In this document: positions 42,235 through 49,914 of the stretch, in pieces | Numbering within the stretch: the first letter of the stretch is position 1 | How the letters are laid out: each line of letters opens with the position of its first letter | NCBI GenBank assembly: GCA_045806965.1 | Contig: JBJMIG010000039.1 | Location: 3,662 to 67,661 of the forward strand | Source of the DNA: DASYTH01 sp045806965 | GTDB taxonomy: Bacteria; Actinomycetota; Actinomycetes; Mycobacteriales; Pseudonocardiaceae | Reading direction: 5' to 3' | DNA length: 64,000 nt | Program-made: the position numbers and the translations under genes | The notes under the pieces: model-generated | What the model was told of the DNA's origin: nothing | Databases searched by the model: none | What the model saw: only the letters and a program-made list of their open reading frames with translations

Positions 42235-43437
42235 ATGGGAGAACCACGCACTAGGACCTACCGGCGCTTCGTCACCATCGGGTTCGCCGCCGCGGCCGCC
42301 GTCGCGGTCGCGGTCGCCGTACCCGCCATGGCCGAAGGCCAGGTACTCGGCGCCGGCGCGGCGAACGCGGTGCCGGGCAGCTACATCGTCGTGTTCAACG
42401 ACGGCATCCAGGGCACCGGCGTCGCCGCCGCGGCCAGCAGCACGGCCGCGAAATACGGCGGCCAGGTCAAGGCCACCTACGCCGACGCACTGCACGGGTT
42501 CGCGGCGACCATGACCGAGCGGCAGGCCAAGCGGCTCGCGGCCGACTCCTCGGTCGCGTTCGTGGAGCAGGACCAGGAGTTCCACCTGCTCGCCGACCAG
42601 CTCAACCCGCCATCCTGGGGTCTTGACCGGGTGGACCAGCGCAACCTTCCGCTGGACAACAAGTACACGTCGAACACGACGGCCAGCAACGTGACGGCGT
42701 ACATCATCGACACCGGCGTCCGGGTCACCCACCGGACCTTCGGCGGCCGGGCGGTGTTCGCCTTCAACGCGGTCGGCGACGGCAACAACACCGACTGCAA
42801 CGGACACGGCACGCACGTGGCCGGCACGGTGGGCGGCTCCGAGTTCGGCCTGGCCAAGGCCGTCCACCTGCGCGCCTACAAGGTGTTGAACTGCCAGGGC
42901 TCCGGCACCACGCAGCAGGTCGTCAGCGGGATCAACCGGGCCGCGTCCGACCACCCGGCCGGACAGCCCGCGGTCGCCAACATGAGCCTCGGCGGCGGCG
43001 CGAGCACCGCGATCGACAACGCGGTTCGGGCCGCGATCGCCGACGGCATCACCTTCGCCGTCGCCTCCGGCAACTCCAACGCCAACGCGTGCAACTCCTC
43101 GCCGGCGCGGGTCGCCGAGGCGATCACCGTGAACGCCTCGGACCGCAACGACGCGCGTGCCTCCTTCTCCAACTTCGGCACCTGCACCGACATCTTCGCG
43201 CCGGGCGTGGGAATCACGTCGTCGTGGGGCAGCAGCGACACCGCGACCAACACGATCAGCGGCACGTCGATGGCTACCCCGCATGTGGCCGGCGCGGCCG
43301 CGCTGTACCTGGCCGCTCACCCGAGCGCCACCCCGGCCACCGTGGCCGGCGCGCTGAACGCCGGCGCGACCTCCGCCCACATCACCAACCCGGGCGCCGG
43401 TTCGCCGAACCGCCTGCTGTTCAGCCTCGTCCCGTGA
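42235..43437 (+). CDS. Secreted subtilisin-like serine protease (S8) with I9 propeptide
   Basis: The 400-residue precursor has a signal peptide (residues 1-33, ending AMA), an inhibitor-I9 propeptide (about 45-120, starting GSYIVVFNDG) and the S8 catalytic domain. Asp159 is in YIIDTGV, His191 in NGHGTHVAG and Ser345 in SGTSMATPHVAG, with the oxyanion Asn280 in ASGN. Pairs of cysteines suggest two disulfides. It has no C-terminal membrane helix, so it is a free secreted protease rather than the mycosin of an ESX system. It starts at ATG behind GAAGGAG. Confidence 0.95.
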   Translation: MGEPRTRTYRRFVTIGFAAAAAVAVAVAVPAMAEGQVLGAGAANAVPGSYIVVFNDGIQGTGVAAAASSTAAKYGGQVKATYADALHGFAATMTERQAKRLAADSSVAFVEQDQEFHLLADQLNPPSWGLDRVDQRNLPLDNKYTSNTTASNVTAYIIDTGVRVTHRTFGGRAVFAFNAVGDGNNTDCNGHGTHVAGTVGGSEFGLAKAVHLRAYKVLNCQGSGTTQQVVSGINRAASDHPAGQPAVANMSLGGGASTAIDNAVRAAIADGITFAVASGNSNANACNSSPARVAEAITVNASDRNDARASFSNFGTCTDIFAPGVGITSSWGSSDTATNTISGTSMATPHVAGAAALYLAAHPSATPATVAGALNAGATSAHITNPGAGSPNRLLFSLVP

Positions 43438-43528
43438 CAGCCGGCTAGTCGAGCACGGCGGCGCCCCGGACGGCAACTCGTCCGAGGCGCCGCCGCATAC
43501 CCGGGTCTGGCTGACCGGCTTCTCCATC

Positions 43529-43699
43529 GGCCGAACGGCCCAATCCGTTCCCACTGCGGGCAAATCTGTTCATAAGGCGACAATCTGAAGCGGTCTGGTT
43601 CTCTTGCGTAACGGCCGTTCTCGGATGACGCTAAGTCCGTTCGCATGCGAACGACCGTTTACCTCCATCCACACGCGACCCCGCGAGGGCGGGGGTCGC
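43529..43699 (+). promoter_or_regulatory. Second copy of the subtilase upstream element
   Basis: GGCCGAACGGC recurs at 43529-43539, the 28-bp block with GGTTCTCTTGCGT at 43593-43620 (24 of 28 bases match the first copy) and a GC-rich hairpin at 43675-43699 (GCGACCCCGC-GAG). There is also a perfect 16-bp palindrome, CGTTCGCATGCGAACG, at 43638-43653. It precedes a 52-codon frame with a strong ribosome-binding site. The region 43438-43528 holds nothing recognised. Confidence 0.5.
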
Positions 43700-43724
43700 C
43701 TGTGTCCTGGAAGGAGTCGGGCAG

Positions 43725-43883
43725 ATGCACCAACCGGGCCGGCTGCACGGCCATCGGGCGATCACCGGCGGGCGGCGGGCTCGCCGGGGTATCGCCGACC
43801 CTGCAGTGTTGTCCGTGCGGCCAGACCGGAAGGTGTCCGCCGCCAGCCCATGGACGTCTGACCGGGACGCTCCATCAACATGA
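43725..43883 (+). CDS. Possible short ORF, 52 aa
   Basis: ATG 43725 follows GGAAGGAG and opens a 52-codon frame encoding an Arg/Gly-rich soluble peptide (MHQPGRLHGHRAITGG...). The distance from the 28-bp upstream block to the start (132 bp) is close to that of the subtilase gene (126 bp), hinting at shared regulation. Third-position GC falls towards the end and no homology is recognised, so it may be a decayed or non-coding stretch. Confidence 0.3.
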   Translation: MHQPGRLHGHRAITGGRRARRGIADPAVLSVRPDRKVSAASPWTSDRDAPST

Positions 43884-43888
43884 GGGTC

Positions 43889-43918
43889 GCCATCCCTCTC
43901 CCTCCACGGAGGGGTGGC
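43889..43918. terminator. Hairpin terminator between the 52-aa frame and truA
   Basis: GCCATCCCTC pairs with GAGGGGTGGC (10 bp, one G-T wobble) around a 10-nt loop, 6 bp after the truA stop. It can serve both strands and probably ends the ribosomal-protein transcript. No T-run follows. Confidence 0.65.
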
Positions 43919-43923
43919 GGCTC

Positions 43924-44778
43924 TCATGGCCGCTGGCGCACGTTCCTGGTCCTGGCGGCCCTGGCGGCCAACTCCCCGTCCGCCGGATAGTCCACCCCGA
44001 CCAGGGTGAGACCCCGGGCCGGCGCCACGCTGACCGTGCTCGGTCGCTCGGTGAGAGCCAGCAACGAGGCCGGCCAGCCGATCGGCTTGCGGCCCTCCCC
44101 GACCGCGAGCAGCGCGCCAACCAGGCTGCGCACCATGGAATGGCAGAACGCGTCCGCCGACACGTGTGCGGCGAACAGCCGCGCGGTGCGAGTCCACTCG
44201 AGACGCTGTAGCTCGCGAATCGTGGTCGCGCCCTCCCGCTGCCGGCAGAAGGCGACGAAGTCGTGCTCCCCCAACAGAAGCGCGGCCGCCGCGGCGAGCG
44301 CGTCCAGGTCGAGCCGGCGCGGCCAGGGCAGCACGTAGCGACGCTGCAACGGATCCGTCTCCCACGGGGCGTCGCAGACGCGGTAGACGTAGTGCCGGCG
44401 GAGCGCCGAGAACCGGGCGTCGAAATCGCCGGCCACCCGGCGGATCACGGCGACCCGGACGTCTTCGGGCAGCACCCCGGCCAGCCGCGCGGTCAGCTCG
44501 TCCGGCTCGGTCCGCTCGGGCAGGTCGGCGTGCGCCACCTGGCCGCTGGCGTGTACGCCGGCGTCGGTGCGCCCGGCCACCGTCAGCCGGACCTGCTCGC
44601 GTAACACCAGCGACATCGCGTTCTCGATCACCGAGCAGACCGTGCGCCGGCCCGGCTGCCGCGCCCAGCCGGAGAAGTCGGTGCCTTCGTAGGCGATGTC
44701 CAGCCGAAACCGAGCGAGCCCGCCAGTCCCTTGCGGGGTGGCGGGCTCGTCGTCCTCGGTGCCGAGCGAGTGGATCAG
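43924..44778 (-). CDS. truA: tRNA pseudouridine(38-40) synthase TruA, CTG start
   Basis: The protein has the TruA N-terminal strand FRLDIAYEGTDFSGWARQ, the catalytic Asp in VAGRTDAGVHASGQV, and a C-terminal domain with FCHSMVRSLVGALLAVGEG. It makes pseudouridine in the tRNA anticodon arm. The conserved N-terminus lies upstream of every ATG, GTG or TTG in the frame. The best start is CTG 44778-44776, which overlaps the rplQ stop as CTGA, exactly like the ATGA/GTGA overlaps elsewhere here, and gives 284 aa, a normal length. A start at GTG 44631 would delete about 50 essential residues. Confidence 0.85.
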   Translation of the reverse strand: MIHSLGTEDDEPATPQGTGGLARFRLDIAYEGTDFSGWARQPGRRTVCSVIENAMSLVLREQVRLTVAGRTDAGVHASGQVAHADLPERTEPDELTARLAGVLPEDVRVAVIRRVAGDFDARFSALRRHYVYRVCDAPWETDPLQRRYVLPWPRRLDLDALAAAAALLLGEHDFVAFCRQREGATTIRELQRLEWTRTARLFAAHVSADAFCHSMVRSLVGALLAVGEGRKPIGWPASLLALTERPSTVSVAPARGLTLVGVDYPADGELAARAARTRNVRQRP

Positions 44779-45521
44779 GACTCGTCCCCGGCCTGCTCCT
44801 GCTGCGACGGGGGCAGCGAGAAGCCGGCGGCCGCGGCGTCCTCCTCGGTGGCGAACCAGACCTCGGCGACCGTCCGGTCGTAGAACGCGCTGTCGGGCAC
44901 GTGGTACAGCATCGAGTCGGCGTTGCCCTTGATCGGGAACCCGTCCGGCTCGGAGCCGTCCTCGAGTGCGGCGTGGCTGCCCTGGCCGTAGGGATGCACG
45001 TCGTCCGACACGCTCTCCTCGACGACCACGTCGTCGCCGGCCGAAGCGGCCGGCTCGGCCGTGGTCTCGTCCACTTCGGACTCGGCCGGCGCGGCCTTCG
45101 CCTTGGCCTTCTCGTCCTTGGCGAACCGGGTCTTGCGCGCCGCCTCGGCCTCGGCCGTCGCCGTCTTCTGCTGGACCAGCTCGATGATCGCCATGGGGGC
45201 GTTGTCGCCCTTGCGCGGCATCGTCTTCACGATCCGGGTGTAGCCGCCCTGGCGGTCGACGAAGAACGGCCCGATCTCGGTGATCAGCCGGTGCACGACC
45301 TCCTTGTCGCGGATCACTCGCATGATCATGCGCCGGTTGTGCAGATCACCGCGCTTGGCCTTGGTGATCAGGCGCTCGGCGAACGGACGCAGCCGCTTCG
45401 CCTTCGTCTCGGTGGTCTGGATCCGGCCGTGCTGAAACAGCGACGTGGCCAGGTTGGCCAGCATCAGCCGCTCGTGGGCCGGGGACCCGCCGAGACGGGC
45501 ACCCTTGGTTGGGGTGGGCAT
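44775..45521 (-). CDS. rplQ: 50S ribosomal protein L17 with an extra C-terminal domain
   Basis: Residues 1 to about 118 are L17 (MPTPTKGARLGGSPAHERLM ... IELVQQK). An Ala/Glu-rich linker of about 60 residues follows, and then a 60-residue domain (GSHAALEDGS ... PIKGNADSMLYHVP ... TVAEVWFATEEDAAAAGF). The same domain ends L4 in this cluster, with 43 of 60 residues identical without gaps. It resembles what I believe databases call the sunset domain, whose role is unknown. The total of 248 aa is about twice a typical L17. L17 binds 23S rRNA near the exit tunnel. The stop overlaps the truA start. Confidence 0.95.
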   Translation of the reverse strand: MPTPTKGARLGGSPAHERLMLANLATSLFQHGRIQTTETKAKRLRPFAERLITKAKRGDLHNRRMIMRVIRDKEVVHRLITEIGPFFVDRQGGYTRIVKTMPRKGDNAPMAIIELVQQKTATAEAEAARKTRFAKDEKAKAKAAPAESEVDETTAEPAASAGDDVVVEESVSDDVHPYGQGSHAALEDGSEPDGFPIKGNADSMLYHVPDSAFYDRTVAEVWFATEEDAAAAGFSLPPSQQEQAGDES

Positions 45522-45569
45522 CAACAACTCCTCGGGGAATTCACCGCTCCAGCAGTCCCAGATGGACGC

Positions 45570-46622
45570 TCAGAGCTGCTCCGTCTCTGCGTAGTCCTGG
45601 CCGTCGTCGTGGTGGCTGTCGGCGCTCACGTCGGACCAGGTGTCGCTGCCATAGTCCGTGGCCGCCGCCGACGGGTCGAACCCGGGCGGGCTGTCCTTGA
45701 GCGCGAGGCCGAGGCCGACCAGCTTCATCTTGACCTCGTCGATCGACTTCGCGCCGAAGTTGCGGATGTCGAGCAGGTCCGCCTCGCTGCGCGAGACCAG
45801 CTCGCCCACCGTGTGGATGCCCTCGCGCTTGAGGCAGTTGTACGAGCGCACGGTGAGGTCGAGGTCCTCGATCGGCATCGCGTAGGCGGCGATGGTGTCC
45901 GCCTCCTGCGGCGACGGTCCGATCTCGATGCCCTCGGCGTCCACGTTGAGCTCGCGGGCCAGGCCGAACAGCTCGACCAGGGTCTTGCCGGCCGAGGCGA
46001 CCGCGTCCCTCGGCGTGATCGACGGCTTCGTCTCCACGTCCAGGATCAGCCGGTCGAAGTCGGTGCGCTGCTCGACTCGGGTGGCCTCGACCTTGTAGGT
46101 CACGCGCAGCACCGGCGAGTAGATGGAGTCGACCGGGATGCGGCCGATCTCCGCGCCGGCCTGCTTGTTCTGCACGGCCGGGACGTAGCCGCGGCCGCGC
46201 TCGACGACGAGCTCGATCTCCAGCTTGCCCTTGCCGTTCAGGCTCGCAATGTGCAGGTCCGGGTTGTGCACGGTGACGCCGGCCGGCGGCACGATGTCGC
46301 CCGCGGTGACCTCACCGGGGCCCTGCTTGCGCAGGTACATGGTGACCGGCTCGTCCTCCTCGGAGCTGACCACCAGCTCCTTGAGGTTGAGGATGATGTC
46401 GGTGACGTCCTCCTTGACGCCGGGCACGGTGGTGAACTCATGCAGCACGCCGTCGATGCGGATGCTGGTCACCGAGGCGCCGGGAATGGAGGACAGCAGC
46501 GTGCGCCGCAGCGAGTTGCCGAGCGTGTAACCGAACCCCGGCTCGAGCGGTTCGATGGTGAACCGGGAGCGGGTCTCGTTGACCGGCTCCTCGCCGAGGG
46601 ACGGTCGCTGTGAGATAAGCAC
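45570..46622 (-). CDS. rpoA: RNA polymerase alpha subunit
   Basis: The 350-residue protein has the N-terminal dimerisation domain (FTIEPLEPGFGYTLGNSLRR) and the C-terminal alpha-CTD (IEDLDLTVRSYNCLKREGIHT, FGAKSIDEVKMKL) that contacts promoters and activators. The acidic tail is usual in actinobacteria. It starts at GTG behind AGGAAAGGA. It lies between rpsD and rplQ in the alpha operon. Confidence 0.98.
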   Translation of the reverse strand: MLISQRPSLGEEPVNETRSRFTIEPLEPGFGYTLGNSLRRTLLSSIPGASVTSIRIDGVLHEFTTVPGVKEDVTDIILNLKELVVSSEEDEPVTMYLRKQGPGEVTAGDIVPPAGVTVHNPDLHIASLNGKGKLEIELVVERGRGYVPAVQNKQAGAEIGRIPVDSIYSPVLRVTYKVEATRVEQRTDFDRLILDVETKPSITPRDAVASAGKTLVELFGLARELNVDAEGIEIGPSPQEADTIAAYAMPIEDLDLTVRSYNCLKREGIHTVGELVSRSEADLLDIRNFGAKSIDEVKMKLVGLGLALKDSPPGFDPSAAATDYGSDTWSDVSADSHHDDGQDYAETEQL

Positions 46623-46707
46623 TTCGATATTCCTTTCCTAGGGCGCCCGCCATATGACGCCACCGGGACCATCCGCGCCCGTCCACCGTGGACGGGCGCG
46701 GCGCGGC

Positions 46708-47313
46708 TCACTTCGAGTAGAACTCGACGATGAGCTGCTCCTGCACGGGCACGTCGATCTGAGCCCGCTCGGGAACCTGATGCACCAGGATGCGCAGGGT
46801 GTTCGGAATGATCTGGAGCCACCCGGGGATCGGCCGGTCGCCGAAGGTCGCCCTGGCCACCTCGAACGGAAGGGTGTTCACCGACTTCGGCTTGATGTCG
46901 ATGATGTCGAACCTGGACACCTGGAAGCTCGGGATGTTGACCTTCCGGCCGTTCACCACGAAGTGGCCGTGGCTGACCAGCTGCCTGGCCTGCCGTCGGG
47001 TCCGGGCCAGGCCGGCGCGGTACACGACGTTGTCCAGCCGGCGCTCCAGCAGTTGGAGCAGGACCTCGCCGGTCTTGCCCTTCTGCCGGGTGGCCTCCAC
47101 GTAGTAGCGGCGGAACTGCCGCTCGAGCACGCCGTAGGTGTAACGGGCCTTCTGCTTCTCCTGGAGCTGAAGCAGGTACTCGCTCTCCTTGACCCGGCCG
47201 CGGCCATGCTGGCCGGGCGGGTACGGACGCCGTTCGAACGCCTGGTCGCCGCCGACCAGGTCAACCTTGAGCCGCCGCGAGATCCGGGTCGCGGGGCCGG
47301 TGTAACGAGCCAT
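46708..47313 (-). CDS. rpsD: 30S ribosomal protein S4
   Basis: The 201-residue protein begins MARYTGPATRISRRLKVDL and carries the S4 RNA-binding domain (RLDNVVYRAGLARTRRQARQ, HGHFVVNGRKVNIPS). It is the cysteine-free form: the N-terminal zinc cysteines of other S4 proteins are absent, which suits growth under zinc shortage. S4 nucleates 30S assembly on 16S rRNA. It is 21 bp downstream of rpsK. Confidence 0.98.
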   Translation of the reverse strand: MARYTGPATRISRRLKVDLVGGDQAFERRPYPPGQHGRGRVKESEYLLQLQEKQKARYTYGVLERQFRRYYVEATRQKGKTGEVLLQLLERRLDNVVYRAGLARTRRQARQLVSHGHFVVNGRKVNIPSFQVSRFDIIDIKPKSVNTLPFEVARATFGDRPIPGWLQIIPNTLRILVHQVPERAQIDVPVQEQLIVEFYSK

Positions 47314-47334
47314 CTTGTTACTCCTCCCCGTTTC

Positions 47335-47739
47335 CTAGACCCGGCGCCGCTTGGGCGGCCGGCAGCCGTTGTGCGGCTGCGGGGTCACGTCCTGGATGGT
47401 GCCCACCTCGAGGCCGGCGGCCTGGAGCGAGCGGATCGCGGTCTCCCGGCCGGAGCCGGGGCCCTTGACGAACACGTCAACCTTGCGCATACCGTGCTCG
47501 GCCGCCTTGCGGGCGGCGTTCTCCGCGGCCATCTGCGCCGCGAACGGCGTGGACTTGCGCGAGCCCTTGAAGCCGACGTGGCCGCTGGAGGCCCAGGCGA
47601 TCACGTTGCCGTTCGGGTCGGTGATCGACACGATCGTGTTGTTGAACGTGCTCTTGATGTGCGCGTGACCGTGCGAGATGTTCTTCTTTTCCTTGCGCCG
47701 CACCTTTTTCACGGCGCCAGTACGAGACTTCGGTGGCAT
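47335..47739 (-). CDS. rpsK: 30S ribosomal protein S11
   Basis: The 134-residue protein starts MPPKSRTGAVKKVRRKEKK and ends in the basic CRPPKRRRV tail. SFNNT-like STFNNTIVSITDPNG and SRKSTPFAAQ are S11 hallmarks. It binds 16S rRNA in the platform. The ATG follows AGGAGAG; upstream in-frame codons belong to the 65-aa ORF region and are not S11. Confidence 0.97.
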   Translation of the reverse strand: MPPKSRTGAVKKVRRKEKKNISHGHAHIKSTFNNTIVSITDPNGNVIAWASSGHVGFKGSRKSTPFAAQMAAENAARKAAEHGMRKVDVFVKGPGSGRETAIRSLQAAGLEVGTIQDVTPQPHNGCRPPKRRRV

Positions 47740-47762
47740 GTTGTGAGTTTCTCTCCTGAGAA

Positions 47763-47960
47763 CTAGCTCGAGGTGGGGGCGGTGGCGGAGGCTGCGTTCG
47801 CTGCTCGCTCGGCGCGCCGGATCCGAGACCCGGCGTCCAGATAAAGCTCGCGCAGTGCCTGCGGACGCGCGCACTTCGGCGCGACCTGCATGGCCACGAG
47901 GGGCCGATTACGTCGCCGCTGGGTAGCGATGGCGACGACCGTGCCGCAGCTCTTGCTCAC
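47763..47960 (-). CDS. Unknown 65-aa ORF between rpsM and rpsK
   Basis: GTG 47960 overlaps the rpsM stop (GTGA) and the frame ends at TAG, 23 bp before rpsK, filling a gap that is only a few bases in most actinobacteria. The peptide (VSKSCGTVVAIATQRRRNRP...) has two cysteines, an Arg-rich middle and an Ala-rich end. Third-position GC is about 80%, a little lower than that of the neighbours. No family is recognised; it could be a small ribosome-associated protein or non-coding. Confidence 0.45.
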   Translation of the reverse strand: MSKSCGTVVAIATQRRRNRPLVAMQVAPKCARPQALRELYLDAGSRIRRAERAANAASATAPTSS

Positions 47961-48337
47961 TTCTTCCCGGCCTTCTTCTTGCCGGCGACCGTCTTCTTCG
48001 GGCCTTTGCGGGTGCGGGCGTTGGTCTTGGTCCGCTGACCGCGGACGGGCAGACCGCGGCGCCACCGCAGGCCCTCGTAACAGCCGATCTCGATCTTCCG
48101 GCGAATGTCGGCGTTCACCTCGCGGCGGAGGTCACCCTCGACCTTGAAGTTCGTCTCGATGTACTCGCGGAGCTTGATCACGTCTTCGTCGGACAGGTCA
48201 CGCGCGCGCAGGTCCGGGCTCACGCCGGTGGCGACCAGCAACTCTTTCGCGCGGGTACGGCCAATGCCGTAGATATAGGTCAGCGCGATCTCCATCCGCT
48301 TCTCGCGGGGGAGGTCTACGCCAGCGACTCGGGCCAT
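47957..48337 (-). CDS. rpsM: 30S ribosomal protein S13
   Basis: The 126-residue protein begins MARVAGVDLPREKRMEIAL, carries TYIYGIGRTRAKELL and ends in a lysine-rich tail that reaches the P-site tRNAs. The ATG follows AAGAGGAGAC. It is 169 bp downstream of rpmJ, with a hairpin in between. Confidence 0.98.
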   Translation of the reverse strand: MARVAGVDLPREKRMEIALTYIYGIGRTRAKELLVATGVSPDLRARDLSDEDVIKLREYIETNFKVEGDLRREVNADIRRKIEIGCYEGLRWRRGLPVRGQRTKTNARTRKGPKKTVAGKKKAGKK

Positions 48338-48430
48338 GTCTCCTCTTGTCGTTCGGCTCCAGGTCTGCTCCCCCACCGCCCCGAGCCGAGTCGTTCCTGG
48401 TCGGGCCCCGGCCTGGATTCCGGGGGTGAA

Positions 48431-48449
48431 CCGGACCCGTGTGGTCCGG
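48431..48449 (-). other. Leader hairpin upstream of rpsM
   Basis: CCGGACC (48431-48437) and GGTCCGG (48443-48449) form a perfect 7-bp stem with a 5-base loop in the 169-bp rpmJ-rpsM gap. It may be an attenuator, a processing site or a regulatory target of S4 or S13; the sequence does not decide. The rest of the gap holds no gene. Confidence 0.5.
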
Positions 48450-48506
48450 CAGGTTGGGAGAGGTCCTCTGTAGTTGTCGCGTCGGCCGCGGGCTGGTGCC
48501 CGGTGA

Positions 48507-48620
48507 TCAGCCCTGGCGCTGTTTGTGGCGCAGGTTCTCGCAGATCACCATGACCCGCCCGTGACGGCGGATCACCTTGCACTTGTCGCAGATCTTCTTG
48601 ACGCTCGGCTGAACCTTCAC
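48507..48620 (-). CDS. rpmJ: 50S ribosomal protein L36, zinc-binding form
   Basis: The 37-residue protein starts at GTG, reads VKVQPSVKKICDKCKVI and has ICENLRHKQRQG at its end, giving the C-x2-C...C-x4-H zinc ribbon. It is too short for routine ORF calls. It stabilises the 23S rRNA domain near the factor-binding site. It lies 28 bp downstream of infA. Confidence 0.97.
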   Translation of the reverse strand: MKVQPSVKKICDKCKVIRRHGRVMVICENLRHKQRQG

Positions 48621-48648
48621 GTCCGTGCTTCTCCTGCTTGGCCGCTGG

Positions 48649-48870
48649 TCACTTGTAGCGGTAGACAATCCGGCCGCGGGACAGGTCGTAGGGCGAGAGC
48701 TCCACGACTACGCGGTCCTCCGGCAGGATGCGGATGTAGTGCTGCCGCATCTTGCCGCTGATGTGGGCGAGAACCTTGTGTCCGTTTTCCAACTCGACGC
48801 GGAACATCGCGTTGGGGAGTGGCTCGACCACGCGACCTTCGACCTCGATGGCCCCGTCCTTCTTGCCCAT
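48649..48870 (-). CDS. infA: Translation initiation factor IF-1
   Basis: The 73-residue protein begins MGKKDGAIEVEGRVVEPLP and has the S1/OB-fold segment FRVELENGHKVLAHISGKMR with the closing SRGRIVYRYK. IF-1 binds the ribosomal A site during initiation. A promoter-like pair lies about 125-150 bp upstream, so infA may head the infA-rpmJ-rpsM unit. Confidence 0.98.
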   Translation of the reverse strand: MGKKDGAIEVEGRVVEPLPNAMFRVELENGHKVLAHISGKMRQHYIRILPEDRVVVELSPYDLSRGRIVYRYK

Positions 48871-48992
48871 GTCCTCCGCGTTTCGTGACAGTGTCTTGGT
48901 TAGTATGCTTCGTGGTCTTCGCGCACCACCGCGCCACACCCGATGAGGCGATTTACACGACGGAGCCGACGCAATACGTGCGCCACCGAGCT

Positions 48993-49021
48993 AGTGTACG
49001 CGCGTGGATGTGGCTCCCCAA
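48993..49021 (-). promoter_or_regulatory. Predicted promoter for infA
   Basis: On the minus strand TTGGGG (49021-49016) and TACACT (48998-48993) are separated by 17 bp, a reasonable sigma-70-type pair. It lies in the 213-bp map-infA gap. No other feature is visible in the gap. Confidence 0.45.
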
Positions 49022-49083
49022 ACCGCCCCCTGGCTCAGCCGGTCGGCGATGGGTCGGTCCGGCCGGATGGCCTTCGGGACCCG

Positions 49084-49914
49084 TCAGTCCGGCGGAGCGG
49101 TGAGCACCCACGGGCCGTCGTCGGTGATCGCGACGGTGTGCTCCCAGTGCGCGGCCCGTGAGCCGTCCGTGGTGACCACGGTCCAGCCGTCGGCGAGCTC
49201 CTCGGTGCGGGCCGAGCCCAGGGTGAGCATCGGCTCGATGGCGATGGCCATGCCGACCCGCAGCCGCGCGCCCTTGCCCGGCCGGCCGTAGTTCGGCAGG
49301 AACGGCTCCATGTGCATGGCCCGGCCGATGCCGTGCCCGCCGTAGTCCTTGACGATGCCGTAGCGGCGGCCGTGCACCCGCTCGGCGGCCTTGGTCGCGT
49401 TCTCCACCGCGTGCGAGATGTCGGTCAGCCGGCCGTCCGGCCGGATCGCCTCGATGCCGGCGTACATGGACTTCCTGGTGGCCTCGGAGAGCTCCAGGTC
49501 GACCGGGGCGGCGCTACCGACCGGCACGGTCACCGCGGCGTCGCCGTGCCAGCCCTCCAGGATCGCGCCACAGTCGATGGAGATCAGGTCGCCGTCGGAA
49601 AGCACCTGGCCCTTGCTCGGGATGCCGTGCACCACCTGGTTGTTCACCGAGGCACAGATGCTCGCCGGGAACCCGTGATAACCCTTGAACGACGGCACCG
49701 CGCCGGCGTCCCTGATGGTCTGCTCGGCCAGCTCGTCCAACTCCGCGGTGCTCACCCCGGGCTTGACCGCCTCGGTCATCAGGGCCAGCGCGCGGGCCAC
49801 GACCAGACCGGCGGCACGCATCGCCGACAGCTCGGTCGCGGTCTTGATCTCGATCATCCGGCCGCGCTGCCGTAGACCGAACCGGAGACCGTCGAGCAGC
49901 CCGCCACGAGTCAC
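49084..49914 (-). CDS. map: Methionine aminopeptidase, type I
   Basis: The 276-residue protein has the metal ligands of the family: Asp in ISIDCGA, Asp in HGDAAVT, His in GHGIGRAMH, Glu in AIEPMLTL and Glu in HWEHTVAIT. It removes the initiator methionine. The GTG at 49914 overlaps the adk stop (GTGA) and gives a basic N-terminal stretch like that of mycobacterial MapA; ATG 49857 is the alternative. Confidence 0.96.
   Translation of the reverse strand: MTRGGLLDGLRFGLRQRGRMIEIKTATELSAMRAAGLVVARALALMTEAVKPGVSTAELDELAEQTIRDAGAVPSFKGYHGFPASICASVNNQVVHGIPSKGQVLSDGDLISIDCGAILEGWHGDAAVTVPVGSAAPVDLELSEATRKSMYAGIEAIRPDGRLTDISHAVENATKAAERVHGRRYGIVKDYGGHGIGRAMHMEPFLPNYGRPGKGARLRVGMAIAIEPMLTLGSARTEELADGWTVVTTDGSRAAHWEHTVAITDDGPWVLTAPPD

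Noticed and set aside
42235..43437. Subtilase considered as the mycosin (MycP) of the ESX system
   Set aside because: It lacks the C-terminal membrane helix of mycosins and has an I9 propeptide typical of free secreted proteases.
41038..43563. 841-codon minus-strand frame opposite the ESX-linked and subtilase genes
   Set aside because: The plus-strand genes have complete domains, signal peptide and ribosome-binding sites; the minus frame spans several intergenic elements and has no homology.
44166..46613. Very long open frame on the plus strand opposite truA, rplQ and rpoA
   Set aside because: It mirrors highly conserved genes on the minus strand, is rich in Arg, Gly and Ala with no family motif, and arises from the high third-position GC.
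46708..47313. Cysteine-free S4 considered as a zinc-shortage paralogue
   Set aside because: It sits in the main alpha operon next to zinc-type S14 and L36 genes, so it is simply the housekeeping S4 of this lineage.
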